DNA of 64,000 nucleotides, from assembly GCF_003970795.1 (NCBI RefSeq), contig NZ_RWKW01000035.1, positions 1 through 64,000 of the forward strand. Direction: 5' to 3'. Of this stretch, positions 8,606-16,489 are shown piece by piece. This DNA is from Aquibium carbonis (GTDB lineage: Bacteria > Pseudomonadota > Alphaproteobacteria > Rhizobiales > Rhizobiaceae). The position numbers and the translations under genes were made by a program. The notes under the pieces are model-generated. The model made no database searches and was not told the DNA's origin. It saw only the letters and a program-made list of their open reading frames with translations. Positions within the stretch are counted from its first letter, which is position 1, and every line of letters starts with the position of its first letter.

Positions 8606-10345
8606 TTACAGGCCGATGCCCCGCTTGCGGCCGAAGCTCCAATCGATCCCGCCATCGCCACGTACGACGCCCGAGACATGGCGACCGAGATTCCGCTCGA
8701 GCGACGGCGACCACGGGACGAGCTGAAAGCCGAGCCCGTCGTCGAGCATCGCGAAGCGGCCGGAGGCGAGATCGAAGCGGCGATAGTATGTGCCGGCGAC
8801 ATACTCGCCGGCCGACGGTTTGGCGGCGGCTTGTCCTGTCTCGGCGGTCAGACGTTCGCTCAGTGCATCGAGTTCGCGTCGGCGCAGTGTTTCGATGAGG
8901 TTGCGGCTGAAACTCACGCCGCGCGCCTGGCGCTCGGCCAGGCCCTGACTGATGAGATGCTCGGCGCGGCGATCGAGCGCGTCGCGCACCTCGGCTCCGA
9001 AGCCACCGCCACCAAGGGCTACCGGTTCGCGCGCAATCGCTTGGCGGTCCAGCCAGGTGGCGCCGTTGGCAGTAATCTGCTGCTCGAGCGGGATGTCCGA
9101 TCGAACTGCGAGCGCAACGCGTCGCCGGCCCTGCGCGTCATCAAACTTGCGCAGCTCGACGATCGAACCTGGGCCCGAGTCCCCAGCAGCATCGAGGTCG
9201 GCGAGCTTGATGTGATGGGTCCGGCCGTCGACTCCATCTATCACGGCATAGGCCGTGCCGTTCAGCTCGTCATCGAGACCACGCGCTATGAGGCGACCAA
9301 CGATCTGGTCGTCGAGGCTCTCTCCGGCGAGCACGAAACTCGAGGTGCCACGCTCGATATTGCGCTCGGCCAGCCCGCGATGGATGCGCTTGATGATGTC
9401 GCCTCGCTCGCCAAGCTCGCGCAGAGTGGTTTCGGCATTCTCGACCATCACCCACTGGCCCGGGCCGATCTGATCGGCAAGGCCCAGAGCCTCCAGCTTG
9501 CGCAGCCGTCCGACTTTCAGGACGTGAAGCTCGTCAGGCTGGCGATCAGGGCTCGGAGCGAGATCGATGACGCCTGTCCGATACGCGTCACGCGAGAGTT
9601 GCCGGTCGAGGTTGGTCCAGCGCTCCGACTCGACCTGACGTTCGAGGTTGCGCCGGATCTCCTGATCCGTGCGTGGGCCCAACTCCTGCGTCACGAGATC
9701 CTGTGCGCGAGCACGCATGCCTTCCTTGATGTAGTCGCGCGAGATGACGAGATCCTGGCCGTCGTCGGAGCGGCCGCGCAGGATGATGTGGACGTGGGGA
9801 TTGTCGGTGTTCCAATGATCAATGCCCACCCAGTCCAGCTTGGTGCCGAGGTCCTTCTCCATCTGGTTCATCAGGTCGCGGGCGAAGATCTTGAGGTCCG
9901 ACATCTCGGTCGCATCCTCGGGCGAGACGATGAAGCGGAAGTGGTGGCGATCGTCCTCGCAACGCTCGGCAAACTCCTTGGCATCCAAGTCGTCGCCGCC
10001 GGGTCCGAAGAGACGGGCTTTCTCCCCATCCCGGGTCACGCCTTCGCGGCGGAGATAGCTGAGGTGTGTTGCAAGCGGCGCCGAGCGCGCCGAATGGCGA
10101 ACGACGCGGGTCTTGATGACCGTGATGCGCGAGCGGCTGGTGAGCAGACGGTTCGCCTGCACGGTCGCGCGGCGGCCACGTCCGAAGCGCGATCCCGTGC
10201 CGGAGCTGATGTTGCCCGAGCGTGAGACGTGACCGCCGGCCCGCTGCGCGGCCGCAAGCGCCTGCGCGATGAACGGCCGAGCGCGCTGGGCGCGCGTCGA
10301 GCGGATGCGGCCGGGGCGGATGCGGAACTCGTCCTCGACGCTCAT
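8606..10345 (-). CDS. VirD2-family relaxase/mobilization nuclease with DUF3363 domain
   Basis: The start is set at the ATG 10343-10345 (MSVEDEFRIRPGRIR), giving 579 residues. The upstream extension to 10483 looks non-coding and would cover the candidate oriT. The N-terminal relaxase domain shows THLSYLRREGVTRDG with the probable catalytic Tyr, HHFRFIVSPED, and the metal-binding His motif DHWNTDNPHVHIILRG. The C-terminal half is the DUF3363 region. It should nick oriT and stay covalently bound to the 5' end during transfer. The relative in symbiosis ICEs is RlxS. Confidence 0.93.
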   Translation of the reverse strand: MSVEDEFRIRPGRIRSTRAQRARPFIAQALAAAQRAGGHVSRSGNISSGTGSRFGRGRRATVQANRLLTSRSRITVIKTRVVRHSARSAPLATHLSYLRREGVTRDGEKARLFGPGGDDLDAKEFAERCEDDRHHFRFIVSPEDATEMSDLKIFARDLMNQMEKDLGTKLDWVGIDHWNTDNPHVHIILRGRSDDGQDLVISRDYIKEGMRARAQDLVTQELGPRTDQEIRRNLERQVESERWTNLDRQLSRDAYRTGVIDLAPSPDRQPDELHVLKVGRLRKLEALGLADQIGPGQWVMVENAETTLRELGERGDIIKRIHRGLAERNIERGTSSFVLAGESLDDQIVGRLIARGLDDELNGTAYAVIDGVDGRTHHIKLADLDAAGDSGPGSIVELRKFDDAQGRRRVALAVRSDIPLEQQITANGATWLDRQAIAREPVALGGGGFGAEVRDALDRRAEHLISQGLAERQARGVSFSRNLIETLRRRELDALSERLTAETGQAAAKPSAGEYVAGTYYRRFDLASGRFAMLDDGLGFQLVPWSPSLERNLGRHVSGVVRGDGGIDWSFGRKRGIGL

Positions 10346-10355
10346 AGCCACAGCT

Positions 10356-10535
10356 GCGCACATCGCGCTAACACTCTGATTGAACAGAGAGAGCGCCGAG
10401 GTCGCAGGCCGCGTCGACAGGGCGCACCTCGCGAATTCGGCTCGCAAGCTATTGAAAAACCACGACCGTCCTCGCGCGCACATCGCGCCTTTTTATCTCG
10501 CCATCGTGCGGTCGTGCTTCCAAGCTCCTGCCTCA
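10356..10535. other. Candidate origin of transfer (oriT)
   Basis: The 245-base gap between the relaxase start and the transglycosylase holds an inverted repeat, CACGACCG (10462-10469) and CGGTCGTG (10509-10516). Eight bases further on is CTCCTGCC (10525-10532), resembling the RP4-type nic core TATCCTG-C. A 13-base direct repeat GCGCACATCGCGC occurs at 10356-10368 and 10477-10489. An inverted repeat just before a nic-like site next to the relaxase gene is the usual MobP arrangement. The nic assignment is by resemblance only. Confidence 0.4.
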
Positions 10536-10589
10536 ACGCACTCCATTCCACGCCTGAACACGCCATGACGCGAATGGGGACGGCAGTCG

Positions 10590-11369
10590 TCATTGCGGCC
10601 TCTCGTTGCCGCCGCGTGCTACGAATAGAGCGGGTGAACGCGCTGAGAATGCGCTGGCGTCTTGCATTCGTGGCGCGTTCGGTCCGCTCTCGCGCTGACG
10701 CTGGGGATGCATTGCGGCTGCTTTTCCGACGTCATCAGAGCGTGCGACGAAGAGCGAGGCGCTCATCCAAGCAAGCGGATCAGCGCGCGTCGACGGCATT
10801 GCATACGGCGGCGGGTCAACCCCGAGAAGGGGTGCGATCGTGGCGACATAGGCCCGCGTCTCGGCCGGCAGATCGCGCGTGCCCGCAAGGTACTCGTCGT
10901 AACGCCGGGGCCCTGCATTGTAGGCGGCCAGCATGGCGCTGAGATTGCCGTATCGGTCGTACATCTCGCGCAGGTACGCGGCGCCGGCGAGAATATTGTC
11001 CCGTACATCGAAGGGGTTGCGACCAAGATCGTAGCGGGCGCGCAGCTCAAGCCAGGTTTCCGGCATGACTTGCATAAGGCCGATCGCGCCAGCAGAGGAT
11101 ACGGCGCGGATGTCATGTGCGCTTTCGGCGCGCATGACCGCGCGAATCCAGGACGCCGGAATGCGGAAGCGGCGCGAGGCCACGTCGATGTGGAGAGCGA
11201 TGGGGCTCGCCTGATCGGCGCTGGCGGACGACACCACCTGAGGGCTGGCCGAACCGCTGATCGTGACTACCGAGAGCAGGCCGGAAAGGAGAAGGGCGGT
11301 GAGACGCCGGGCGGGCAAACGCCGCCCGGGCCTCATGATCCGCGTTGGTGAGGTGCAGCAGATGGGCAT
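10590..11369 (-). CDS. Lytic transglycosylase (SLT domain), conjugation-associated
   Basis: The 259-residue form starts at the ATG 11367-11369, five bases after the DUF736 stop. A second ATG at 11336 would give a cleaner signal peptide (MRPGRRLPARRLTALLLSG). The SLT domain has the catalytic Glu in VMRAESAHD (about residue 82), then AIGLMQVMPETW and LAAYNAGP. It should cut peptidoglycan in the periplasm so that the secretion channel can be assembled, like VirB1. The roughly 70-residue C-terminal tail is low complexity. A longer frame to 11777 overlaps DUF736 and is rejected. Confidence 0.92.
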   Translation of the reverse strand: MPICCTSPTRIMRPGRRLPARRLTALLLSGLLSVVTISGSASPQVVSSASADQASPIALHIDVASRRFRIPASWIRAVMRAESAHDIRAVSSAGAIGLMQVMPETWLELRARYDLGRNPFDVRDNILAGAAYLREMYDRYGNLSAMLAAYNAGPRRYDEYLAGTRDLPAETRAYVATIAPLLGVDPPPYAMPSTRADPLAWMSASLFVARSDDVGKAAAMHPQRQRESGPNAPRMQDASAFSARSPALFVARGGNERPQ

Positions 11370-11373
11370 TCCG

Positions 11374-11709
11374 TCAGTCCCGCTCGGCGCGCTTCTGCGG
11401 ACGCGTCCAATGCAAACCCCAGGCGGACTTGCCCTCGCCCGACTGAAAGAGATTGGCGCGGATCGGCTGTCCGAGTGCGGGGTCGTCGATCTGGACCGAC
11501 ACGTAGTCGCCAGCCTTCTCACCGATGCGCTTCCAGCCTGCGCCGATCTCCGGGCCATCGCCGTCACCGAGATGCGCGCGATAGTCCGGCGCGTTCTCGG
11601 CGTCCGAATGTTCCGCCGGAACCAACACCATCTCGATGTCGAGTGAGAGCGTGCGGATGCGTCCGGAATAGCCATTCTTGGTGCGGGTGAACTCTCCGAT
11701 CTGAGGCAT
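11374..11709 (-). CDS. DUF736 family protein
   Basis: The 111-residue protein starts MPQIGEFTRTKNGYSGRIRT and ends with LGQPIRANLFQSGEGK, the DUF736 signature. The ATG at 11707-11709 has GGAG-type bases nearby (ccaccaaGGAGaccgaa). DUF736 proteins are small, widespread on alphaproteobacterial plasmids and ICEs between traF and the transglycosylase gene. No biochemical role is established. A paralogue lies at 16926-17249 in the same element. Confidence 0.93.
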   Translation of the reverse strand: MPQIGEFTRTKNGYSGRIRTLSLDIEMVLVPAEHSDAENAPDYRAHLGDGDGPEIGAGWKRIGEKAGDYVSVQIDDPALGQPIRANLFQSGEGKSAWGLHWTRPQKRAERD

Positions 11710-11755
11710 TTCGGTCTCCTTGGTGGTGCGATGAGAGGGACGACAGCGCGCACCG

Positions 11756-12301
11756 TCACCGCGTCGGTGCGCGCCATTCGAACTGTCCGGTGCTTTCCTC
11801 ATCGGTCCACAGCGGCAGCGCGTGGCCGACGATTGCGCTGGTGGGAAGCGGGCCGAAGTAGCGCCCGTCGAGGCTGTCCTCGACCCACCAGTTCATGAGG
11901 AAGACCTCGCCGTCGGCGATGCGGCGGCAGCCTTGCCAGATCGGCAGTTGCCGGCCGAGCCGGTCGCGCACCAGCGCATCGCCCATCTCGATGCCGTCGA
12001 CTGTGACGTGCGTGCCATGGCGGCAGACTTCTTGCCCCGGACGCCCGGCAACACGTTTCAGGAGCGGCACGCCGCGCGGCAGGTAGTGGCGCTCAGCCAG
12101 GAAGGAGGAGAGCGGTTCAGGCGCGTTGACGACGACCAGGTCGGTGACCTCGAGCCGATCCGCCGGCGCGATCGTATAGAAGCCAATCGGCATGCTGGCG
12201 GAAGCGTTCCAGATGAGTCGTGGCGTGACGGGGACGAAGAAGCCGACGCCGATCGACATCGCGGCGAAGTACGTGGTCATGACGTAGCCGAAGCGCGTCA
12301 T
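11756..12301 (-). CDS. traF: TraF, S26-family conjugative pilin peptidase
   Basis: The 181-residue protein has an N-terminal transmembrane helix. The catalytic Ser sits in SASMPIGFY (Ser36) and the catalytic Lys in LLKRVAGRPG (Lys82), the TraF/signal peptidase Ser-Lys dyad. A later GRYFGPLP block matches the S26 C-terminal box. In RP4 TraF processes and cyclises the TrbC pilin; the partner here is 4666-4998. It overlaps the DUF2840 gene by 4 bases. Confidence 0.94.
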   Translation of the reverse strand: MTRFGYVMTTYFAAMSIGVGFFVPVTPRLIWNASASMPIGFYTIAPADRLEVTDLVVVNAPEPLSSFLAERHYLPRGVPLLKRVAGRPGQEVCRHGTHVTVDGIEMGDALVRDRLGRQLPIWQGCRRIADGEVFLMNWWVEDSLDGRYFGPLPTSAIVGHALPLWTDEESTGQFEWRAPTR

Positions 12302-12807
12302 GACTCGATCTCGCGGCGCAGTAGGATCGCGCGATGTTGCTCGACCGTGTAGGCGCGCGGTTCCTGGCCCGCAGTCAAGCGATTGTGGACATGCCGCCAG
12401 TGATGCGGCGAGACCTCGCTCGGATCGATTCCAGCCGCCTCAATAGCGTCGATGACCTGGAGGACGCGCTCGACCTTTGGCCAGTTCTCCATCTTGAGGA
12501 GGAGGTCGCCGCCCGGCCGTACGAAAGGCAGTGTGGAATAGCGCTCGCCCGGCGTGATCGTGCGCACGATGTCGATGCGCGAGATGACCGTGCCGTGGTC
12601 GTTCGAGGCCCAGCGAACGAAGGCGAAGACGCTGTTGGGCGTGAAGCTCAGGACGCGGCGGCGCCGGTCGAGGATCTGCTCCGCCTTCTCCTTGCCGAAG
12701 CGAATCCAGTATTCGACCTTCTTCTCGATCCATGTCAGCTCGACGCGCGTGAGGCCGTCGACAGGAAGCGGCGAAGGCACGAGACGAAGATGCGACGCGC
12801 CGGTCAT
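12298..12807 (-). CDS. DUF2840 domain protein
   Basis: The 169-residue protein contains LTRVELTWIEKKVEYWIRFG, RRRVLSFTPNSVFAFVRW and PGERYSTLPFVRPGGDLLLKM, which I recognise as the DUF2840 family always found between the ParA/RHH pair and traF. Function is unknown. It is co-translated by 4-base overlaps with the RHH gene upstream and traF downstream, so it belongs to the same par-traF transcription unit. Confidence 0.9.
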   Translation of the reverse strand: MTGASHLRLVPSPLPVDGLTRVELTWIEKKVEYWIRFGKEKAEQILDRRRRVLSFTPNSVFAFVRWASNDHGTVISRIDIVRTITPGERYSTLPFVRPGGDLLLKMENWPKVERVLQVIDAIEAAGIDPSEVSPHHWRHVHNRLTAGQEPRAYTVEQHRAILLRREIES

Positions 12808-13058
12808 GGCAGGTCTCCTTCGGCTGGAGGGAATTCGCGGGCGAGGAGGTCGCGCAGCATGTCCGCAACGGTCAGGCCACGCTGGAAGGCGACGATCTTG
12901 ATGCGGCCGCGCAGTTCCGTCGTGATGTCGATCGTCAGCCGCGCGGTGTAAGCGGCCGCGTCGCCGTTGCTGTTGGAGCGCGGCGCAGGCGCCTTGATCC
13001 AGCGTTCGGGATCAGCCGGTCGCGCGATGAAGGCGCGTTTGGAGGATCGCTGGGTCAC
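12804..13058 (-). CDS. Small ribbon-helix-helix protein paired with ParA
   Basis: The 84-residue protein starts at GTG 13056-13058, which overlaps the parA stop as GTGA. Its C-terminal half (ARLTIDITTELRGRIKIVAF, then TVADMLRDLLAREF) is an RHH fold, preceded by a basic disordered N-terminus. It occupies the ParB/ParG position after ParA and probably binds a centromere-like site and stimulates ParA. No standard ATG start exists in this frame, so the GTG is needed. It was hidden inside a longer frame running to 13718. Confidence 0.8.
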   Translation of the reverse strand: MTQRSSKRAFIARPADPERWIKAPAPRSNSNGDAAAYTARLTIDITTELRGRIKIVAFQRGLTVADMLRDLLAREFPPAEGDLP

Positions 13059-13690
13059 CGCGCCAGCCTCCCGACTTCGCTCGCAAGGGCAGTGATCTCG
13101 CGCGCCGCAATCGTTGCGTGGGCTTCCCAGACGAGGCGGCCGGACTGGGCGGCGTCGGCAAAGGCGACACGCTGGCCGACCTTGGAGGCGAGCAGCGGCG
13201 GGTCGTGATCGGCGAGCGTGAGCGCCGTCTCGCGCGCGATGATCGTGCGTGCGCCGCACCGATTGAGAACGAAGCGGGCGACGATCTGGGGCCGGTAGAC
13301 GCGCGCCTCGCTGAGCAGCGCGAGCATCTCGGCCGAGCCCCAGCCGTCGAACGGCGATGGCTGGACCGGGATCAGGATGATGTCGGCCGCCAGCAGCGCC
13401 GAGCGCATCAGCCCGGCGACGCGCGGCGGGCCATCGATGACGATGTGATGGACGTTGCGCGCGAGCTCGGGCGCTTCGCGATGAAGCGTGTCGCGAGCCA
13501 GGCCGATCACGCCGAACAGGCGCGGAAGGCTTTCGCGTGCGCGTTGCTGCGACCAGTCGAGGGCAGAGCCTTGCGGATCGGCGTCGATGACGGTGACGCG
13601 CTGGCCGCGGCGCGCCCACTCGCCGGCGAGGTGAAGAGCGAGCGTCGTCTTCCCGACACCGCCCTTCTGGTTGAGCAGCGCGACAATCAT
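13055..13690 (-). CDS. parA: ParA-family partition ATPase
   Basis: The 211-residue protein opens MIVALLNQKGGVGKTTLALH, a deviant Walker A at the very N-terminus. It continues with VTVIDADPQGSALDWS and HHIVIDGPPR, the standard MinD/ParA switch motifs. It is the short plasmid-type ParA without an N-terminal HTH. It should position the excised circular form of the element at cell division together with the RHH partner. A perfect palindrome (13751-13769) lies 61 bases upstream of the start. Confidence 0.95.
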   Translation of the reverse strand: MIVALLNQKGGVGKTTLALHLAGEWARRGQRVTVIDADPQGSALDWSQQRARESLPRLFGVIGLARDTLHREAPELARNVHHIVIDGPPRVAGLMRSALLAADIILIPVQPSPFDGWGSAEMLALLSEARVYRPQIVARFVLNRCGARTIIARETALTLADHDPPLLASKVGQRVAFADAAQSGRLVWEAHATIAAREITALASEVGRLAR

Positions 13691-13750
13691 GGGGCGCCCC
13701 GCTCTCGGCGGCGCGCATGCACAGGTGTGGATTTCGGAGCGGCCGTTAGA

Positions 13751-13769
13751 AAGATTCCGAAGGAATCTT
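13751..13769. promoter_or_regulatory. Perfect inverted repeat between repA and parA
   Basis: AAGATTCC-GAA-GGAATCTT is an 8-base-arm palindrome. Read on the minus strand it is followed by TTTCT, so it may terminate repA transcription. Its position directly upstream of parA also fits a parA operator or centromere site. The sequence alone does not decide. Confidence 0.5.
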
Positions 13770-13828
13770 GGTTAGAAGAGTTACGGCGCGCGCAATGCCT
13801 TGAATCGGCGTGCGGATCCGACGATTCC

Positions 13829-13893
13829 GGTCCCCGATAGCACGAGGATCGGGTCCCCGATGGCACGATAGGTCCGGTCCCTGATAGCACGAG
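13829..13893. repeat. Three iteron-like direct repeats next to repA
   Basis: The 18-base unit GGTCCCCGATAGCACGAG occurs at 13829-13846. It recurs at 13852-13869 as GGTCCCCGATGGCACGAT and at 13876-13893 as GGTCCCTGATAGCACGAG. Start-to-start spacing is 23 and 24 bases, so all copies lie on roughly the same helix face. They end 6 bases from the repA stop codon. This is the expected layout of RepA binding sites forming a vegetative origin for the excised element. Confidence 0.8.
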
Positions 13894-13898
13894 ACGAT

Positions 13899-14777
13899 TC
13901 ACAGCTTATCCCCAACGCGCGAGGTCCCGCGCTGCCTCAGCGAAGCGAGGGCAGTGGGATCGATTGGCGCGAATGAGAGGCGTTCGGGGGCGTCCCGCGG
14001 CTGCTCGATGGTCAGCCGGTAGCCAGGCAGCGTCTGCCGGCGAACGATGTCGCGCAGGTCGTAGGCGAAATGCTTTAGCGGTGAGAGGCTGCCGGACTTC
14101 GCATGAAGATAGGCGATGTCGAGGCTCCAGCCGTTCTGTTGGCGGCCGCCATGCTTGCGCACCAGGCGATAGAGCCAGCGCTCCAGTCCGCCGGTCAGGC
14201 GGAAGTAGGCGCGGTCGATGGTCAGCACGAGCGCATCGTCGAGGACGGCGGCGAAGAACCAGTCCGGCACGATCAGCTCGAGGCCGAGCGGACGGCCGTG
14301 CGCGTCCGCGCGCTCCTTCCACTCGTTGATCCAGGAGAAGCGATGCATCCGCCGCTCGCTTGGCTGGCGGATCGAGGTTGCGACGGTGGTCGATTGCAGG
14401 CGGTCGAGCCCCGCCTTAAGGCGGTCGTAGTCGCGCGCACTCACGCCGCGACCGATGAAGTTAAGAATCTCGTAAGGCGTCGCCGCCATCAGGCGCGAGG
14501 GCTGCAGGCCGAGGTCGCGCGCCTCGACTATCTGCGAGGCTGCCCAGATCAGTACGTCGGCGTCCCAGATGGTCGCGAGGCCGTGCTCCGGGACCGCTTC
14601 GACGCGGATGACGATGGTGCCGGCCTTGAAGTCGATGGGCGTTAGCCGCTTTGACTTGGCGAGCGAAAAGAAGGGATAGGCCATGAGGTCCTGCGCGTCG
14701 CGCGGCGCGAGATCGCCGGGAAGAGCCCGGAAAAGATCGAGTTGCTCGCGCTCTGTGCTACGGCGCGCCGAAGGCAT
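13899..14777 (-). CDS. repA: RepA, replication initiator protein A (RPA family)
   Basis: The 292-residue protein matches plasmid replication initiator RPA: REQLDLFRALPGDLAPRDAQ, MAYPFFSLAKSKR, NEWKERADAHGRPLGLELI, and a winged-helix-like middle (RWLYRLVRKHGGRQQNGW). It should bind the adjacent iterons and start replication of the circular intermediate, which helps ICEs survive after excision. It lies 9 bases downstream of the AlpA-like gene, suggesting that excision and replication genes are transcribed together. Confidence 0.93.
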   Translation of the reverse strand: MPSARRSTEREQLDLFRALPGDLAPRDAQDLMAYPFFSLAKSKRLTPIDFKAGTIVIRVEAVPEHGLATIWDADVLIWAASQIVEARDLGLQPSRLMAATPYEILNFIGRGVSARDYDRLKAGLDRLQSTTVATSIRQPSERRMHRFSWINEWKERADAHGRPLGLELIVPDWFFAAVLDDALVLTIDRAYFRLTGGLERWLYRLVRKHGGRQQNGWSLDIAYLHAKSGSLSPLKHFAYDLRDIVRRQTLPGYRLTIEQPRDAPERLSFAPIDPTALASLRQRGTSRVGDKL

Positions 14778-14786
14778 CTGCCGGTC

Positions 14787-15059
14787 TCAGCGATGCTGAC
14801 GTCCGGCATGCAGCATCGACGGATGGCGCTTTGCCGGAAGAACGGAGCCGCGAGGATCGGATGTGGAGGTGACCGCGCCTCGGTCGGCCCAGGCCCGCAA
14901 GTCCTCGAGAGCGTAGACGACCCGGCCGCCGAGCTTTCGATATGCGGGGCCCGTGCCGTACGTACGATGCTTTTCAAGCGTGCGGCTGGACAGACCGAGA
15001 AAGTTGGCCGCCTCCGGCGTTCGTAGAAAGCGCGGCGGCAAGCCAGCGAGAGTGGACAT
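14787..15059 (-). CDS. AlpA/HTH_17 DNA-binding protein, probable excisionase (RdfS-like)
   Basis: The 90-residue protein has a winged-helix HTH_17 core: RFLRTPEAANFLGLSSRTLEKHR, then GPAYRKLGGRVVYALEDLRAW. This is the AlpA/RdfS type of recombination directionality factor, which bends att sites and turns integrase toward excision. In the rhizobial symbiosis ICE of strain R7A, rdfS is activated by the frameshifted DUF2285 protein FseA, and an FseA-like gene lies directly upstream here. A 16-base perfect palindrome sits 29-44 bases before the start. Confidence 0.8.
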   Translation of the reverse strand: MSTLAGLPPRFLRTPEAANFLGLSSRTLEKHRTYGTGPAYRKLGGRVVYALEDLRAWADRGAVTSTSDPRGSVLPAKRHPSMLHAGRQHR

Positions 15060-15087
15060 TTCGCACCTCCGGGCATTCGTTGAGGCT

Positions 15088-15103
15088 GCCGGTGATCACC
15101 GGC
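15088..15103. promoter_or_regulatory. 16-base palindrome upstream of the excisionase gene
   Basis: GCCGGTGATCACCGGC is a perfect palindrome 29 bases upstream of the AlpA/RdfS-like start codon. Its core GGTGATCACC shares the GGTGATCA half-site with the 20-base palindrome at 16727-16746 in front of the XRE gene, so one regulator may read both. Which protein binds is not visible. Confidence 0.55.
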
Positions 15104-15144
15104 GTTCGAAGGCCACAGTGGCGGAGAGAAGCTGCGAGGGGGGA

Positions 15145-15173
15145 GTGGAAAGGTGGGAGTCTAAGATTTCCAC
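15145..15173. promoter_or_regulatory. Inverted repeat between DUF2285 gene and excisionase gene
   Basis: GTGGAAA (15145-15151) and TTTCCAC (15167-15173) form 7-base arms around a 15-base spacer. It lies just past the stop of the DUF2285 gene and upstream of the AlpA-like gene. It could be an operator or a weak terminator; no T-run follows it on the minus strand. Confidence 0.35.
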
Positions 15174-15185
15174 ACCCGCAGGCGG

Positions 15186-15966
15186 CTAGAATCGCGGACG
15201 ATGCTGGAGAAGCTTTCGATATCCTCCCGCGATCATCATCAGACCGTGCTTGATGAGATCCATGGTGGCGTAACGCCGCGACGATGTCTTCCAAACCTCT
15301 TCGGCGACATGCTCGATCCCGAAGAGCACTTCCGCGATGGTGCGATAACTTTCACCGTAGAGATGGCCATCGACCGCTTGGATCATGTGTCGCGCACGGC
15401 GCGTCTGCTGCCGGGTTAGCCGAGGATCGCGTGGCACCGACCGACGGTGAACTGATCGCAGGAGGCGGTCGATTGCTTCGAGACGTCCGAAGCCGTGCTC
15501 GTCGAGCGGAACCAGTGCGGCGAGCGGTGCATCCGGGGGTGTGTTCGGCAGGCAGACGATATGGAGACGTTGGCCGTTTCGCAGGGTGTGGAGAAAATGC
15601 GTGCCACCTTCGTCGACCAACGCCTGTGCTCTTTCATCGGGATCGACGACCTCGAGCTCAATCTGGGGATTCAGAAGCACCGGTGCTGTCGTCACCACCA
15701 CCGTCCCCGTCTCTTCCTGGGGCTCCCAGAGCACTTCGGTGTCGATCGCCTTGAGGGCCGGCGCTATCGGGAAATCGGAGGCCCCAGCGCTGGCGAATGC
15801 GTATTGCCGGCGCTTGGGACTGCCTGTCCTGACGTTCTATTGCCGAGTAATCGCGCTCGTATTCGGAATTCCGACGCAGCCATTCCCAAGCGAGGTCGGG
15901 GGCGGCGAGCGTGTCGAGGTAGTCATAGTCAGCGGATGAGCGCCACTTGGACCTTTTCTGTGCCAT
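15186..15966 (-). CDS. DUF6499-DUF2285 activator split by a +1 frameshift (FseA-like)
   Basis: The ATG at 15964-15966 has a strong GGGAGGAG site. Frame one encodes the DUF6499 part (SADYDYLDTLAAPDLAWEWL, then RWGLRFP) and then runs into unrelated sequence, stopping at 15658. The DUF2285 part (IAPALKAIDTEVLWEPQ to YRKLLQHRPRF) lies in the +1 frame and ends at 15186. Joining them at codon 66, CCC at 15769-15771, by skipping one base gives a 259-residue protein of normal family length. In ICEMlSym(R7A) the equivalent pair msi172-msi171 is joined by programmed frameshifting into FseA, which activates excision. A decayed gene or a sequencing error is the alternative. Confidence 0.75.
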
Positions 15967-16087
15967 CTGTCTCCTCCCACGCGTGATTGAAAGTGCGTGC
16001 AGGGAGTCCGACGATCATGGGTTGCGGCGCGTGGGGATAGTCCAAGAGTCTGCGCGATGCGATGCAGATCGCGCGCATCGGCGACGT

Positions 16088-16354
16088 TCAGCCGCCTGAC
16101 TTCTCGCGCGCCAGGAAGCGGTATCCGCATTCCGTCATCCAGCGTGCGCGGGCCAGGTGAGAATCGTGAACCCGGCGAGCGTGTTCAGCGTCGCCGTCCG
16201 GATCGAGGCCGAAGAGGACTGTGGCTGCCTCACGCCAGTCTGCCCCATCAGCGGCCGCATCGAGCAGGCGCAGGTAGAGCTTGGTGTTCTTGCGGTCGTA
16301 GTCGGTCACCGCGTCGCTGGCCGGTGGTTCATCTAGGTAATATTGGTTCGTCAC
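16088..16354 (-). CDS. Stand-alone DUF2285 protein (QseM-like antiactivator candidate)
   Basis: The 88-residue protein starts at GTG 16352-16354. Its core LYLRLLDAAADGADWREAAT, VLFGLDP and ARWMTECGYRFLA matches the C-terminal DUF2285 helix bundle, without the DUF6499 part. In ICEMlSym(R7A), QseM is such a small DUF2285-type protein that binds FseA and TraR and keeps excision off. The position directly upstream of the FseA-like gene and downstream of an XRE regulator supports the same role. No experimental support is visible here. Confidence 0.7.
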   Translation of the reverse strand: MTNQYYLDEPPASDAVTDYDRKNTKLYLRLLDAAADGADWREAATVLFGLDPDGDAEHARRVHDSHLARARWMTECGYRFLAREKSGG

Positions 16355-16489
16355 AACCGCCTCATCGACAAACGAATTGCGTCCAGATACAGAATGTTAA
16401 CCAATTCCGCGAGCGACGGGCGATGCACCGACCGCATCGCGTGATGCTCCGGACGCAGATTGGCGAGCGGTTGCTAACGGCGCTGCTAT

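Noticed and set aside
8575-8802. Longer start for the coupling protein
   Set aside because: It would overlap the relaxase 3' end by about 200 bases; ATG 8574 has an excellent ribosome site and membrane-like N-terminus.
8513-10225. 570-codon plus-strand open frame opposite the relaxase gene
   Set aside because: The minus strand encodes relaxase motifs throughout; the plus frame is a composition artefact.
13829-13893. Short CRISPR array
   Set aside because: Repeats are 18 bases with 5-6 base gaps and lie beside repA; this is an iteron pattern, and no cas genes exist in the window.
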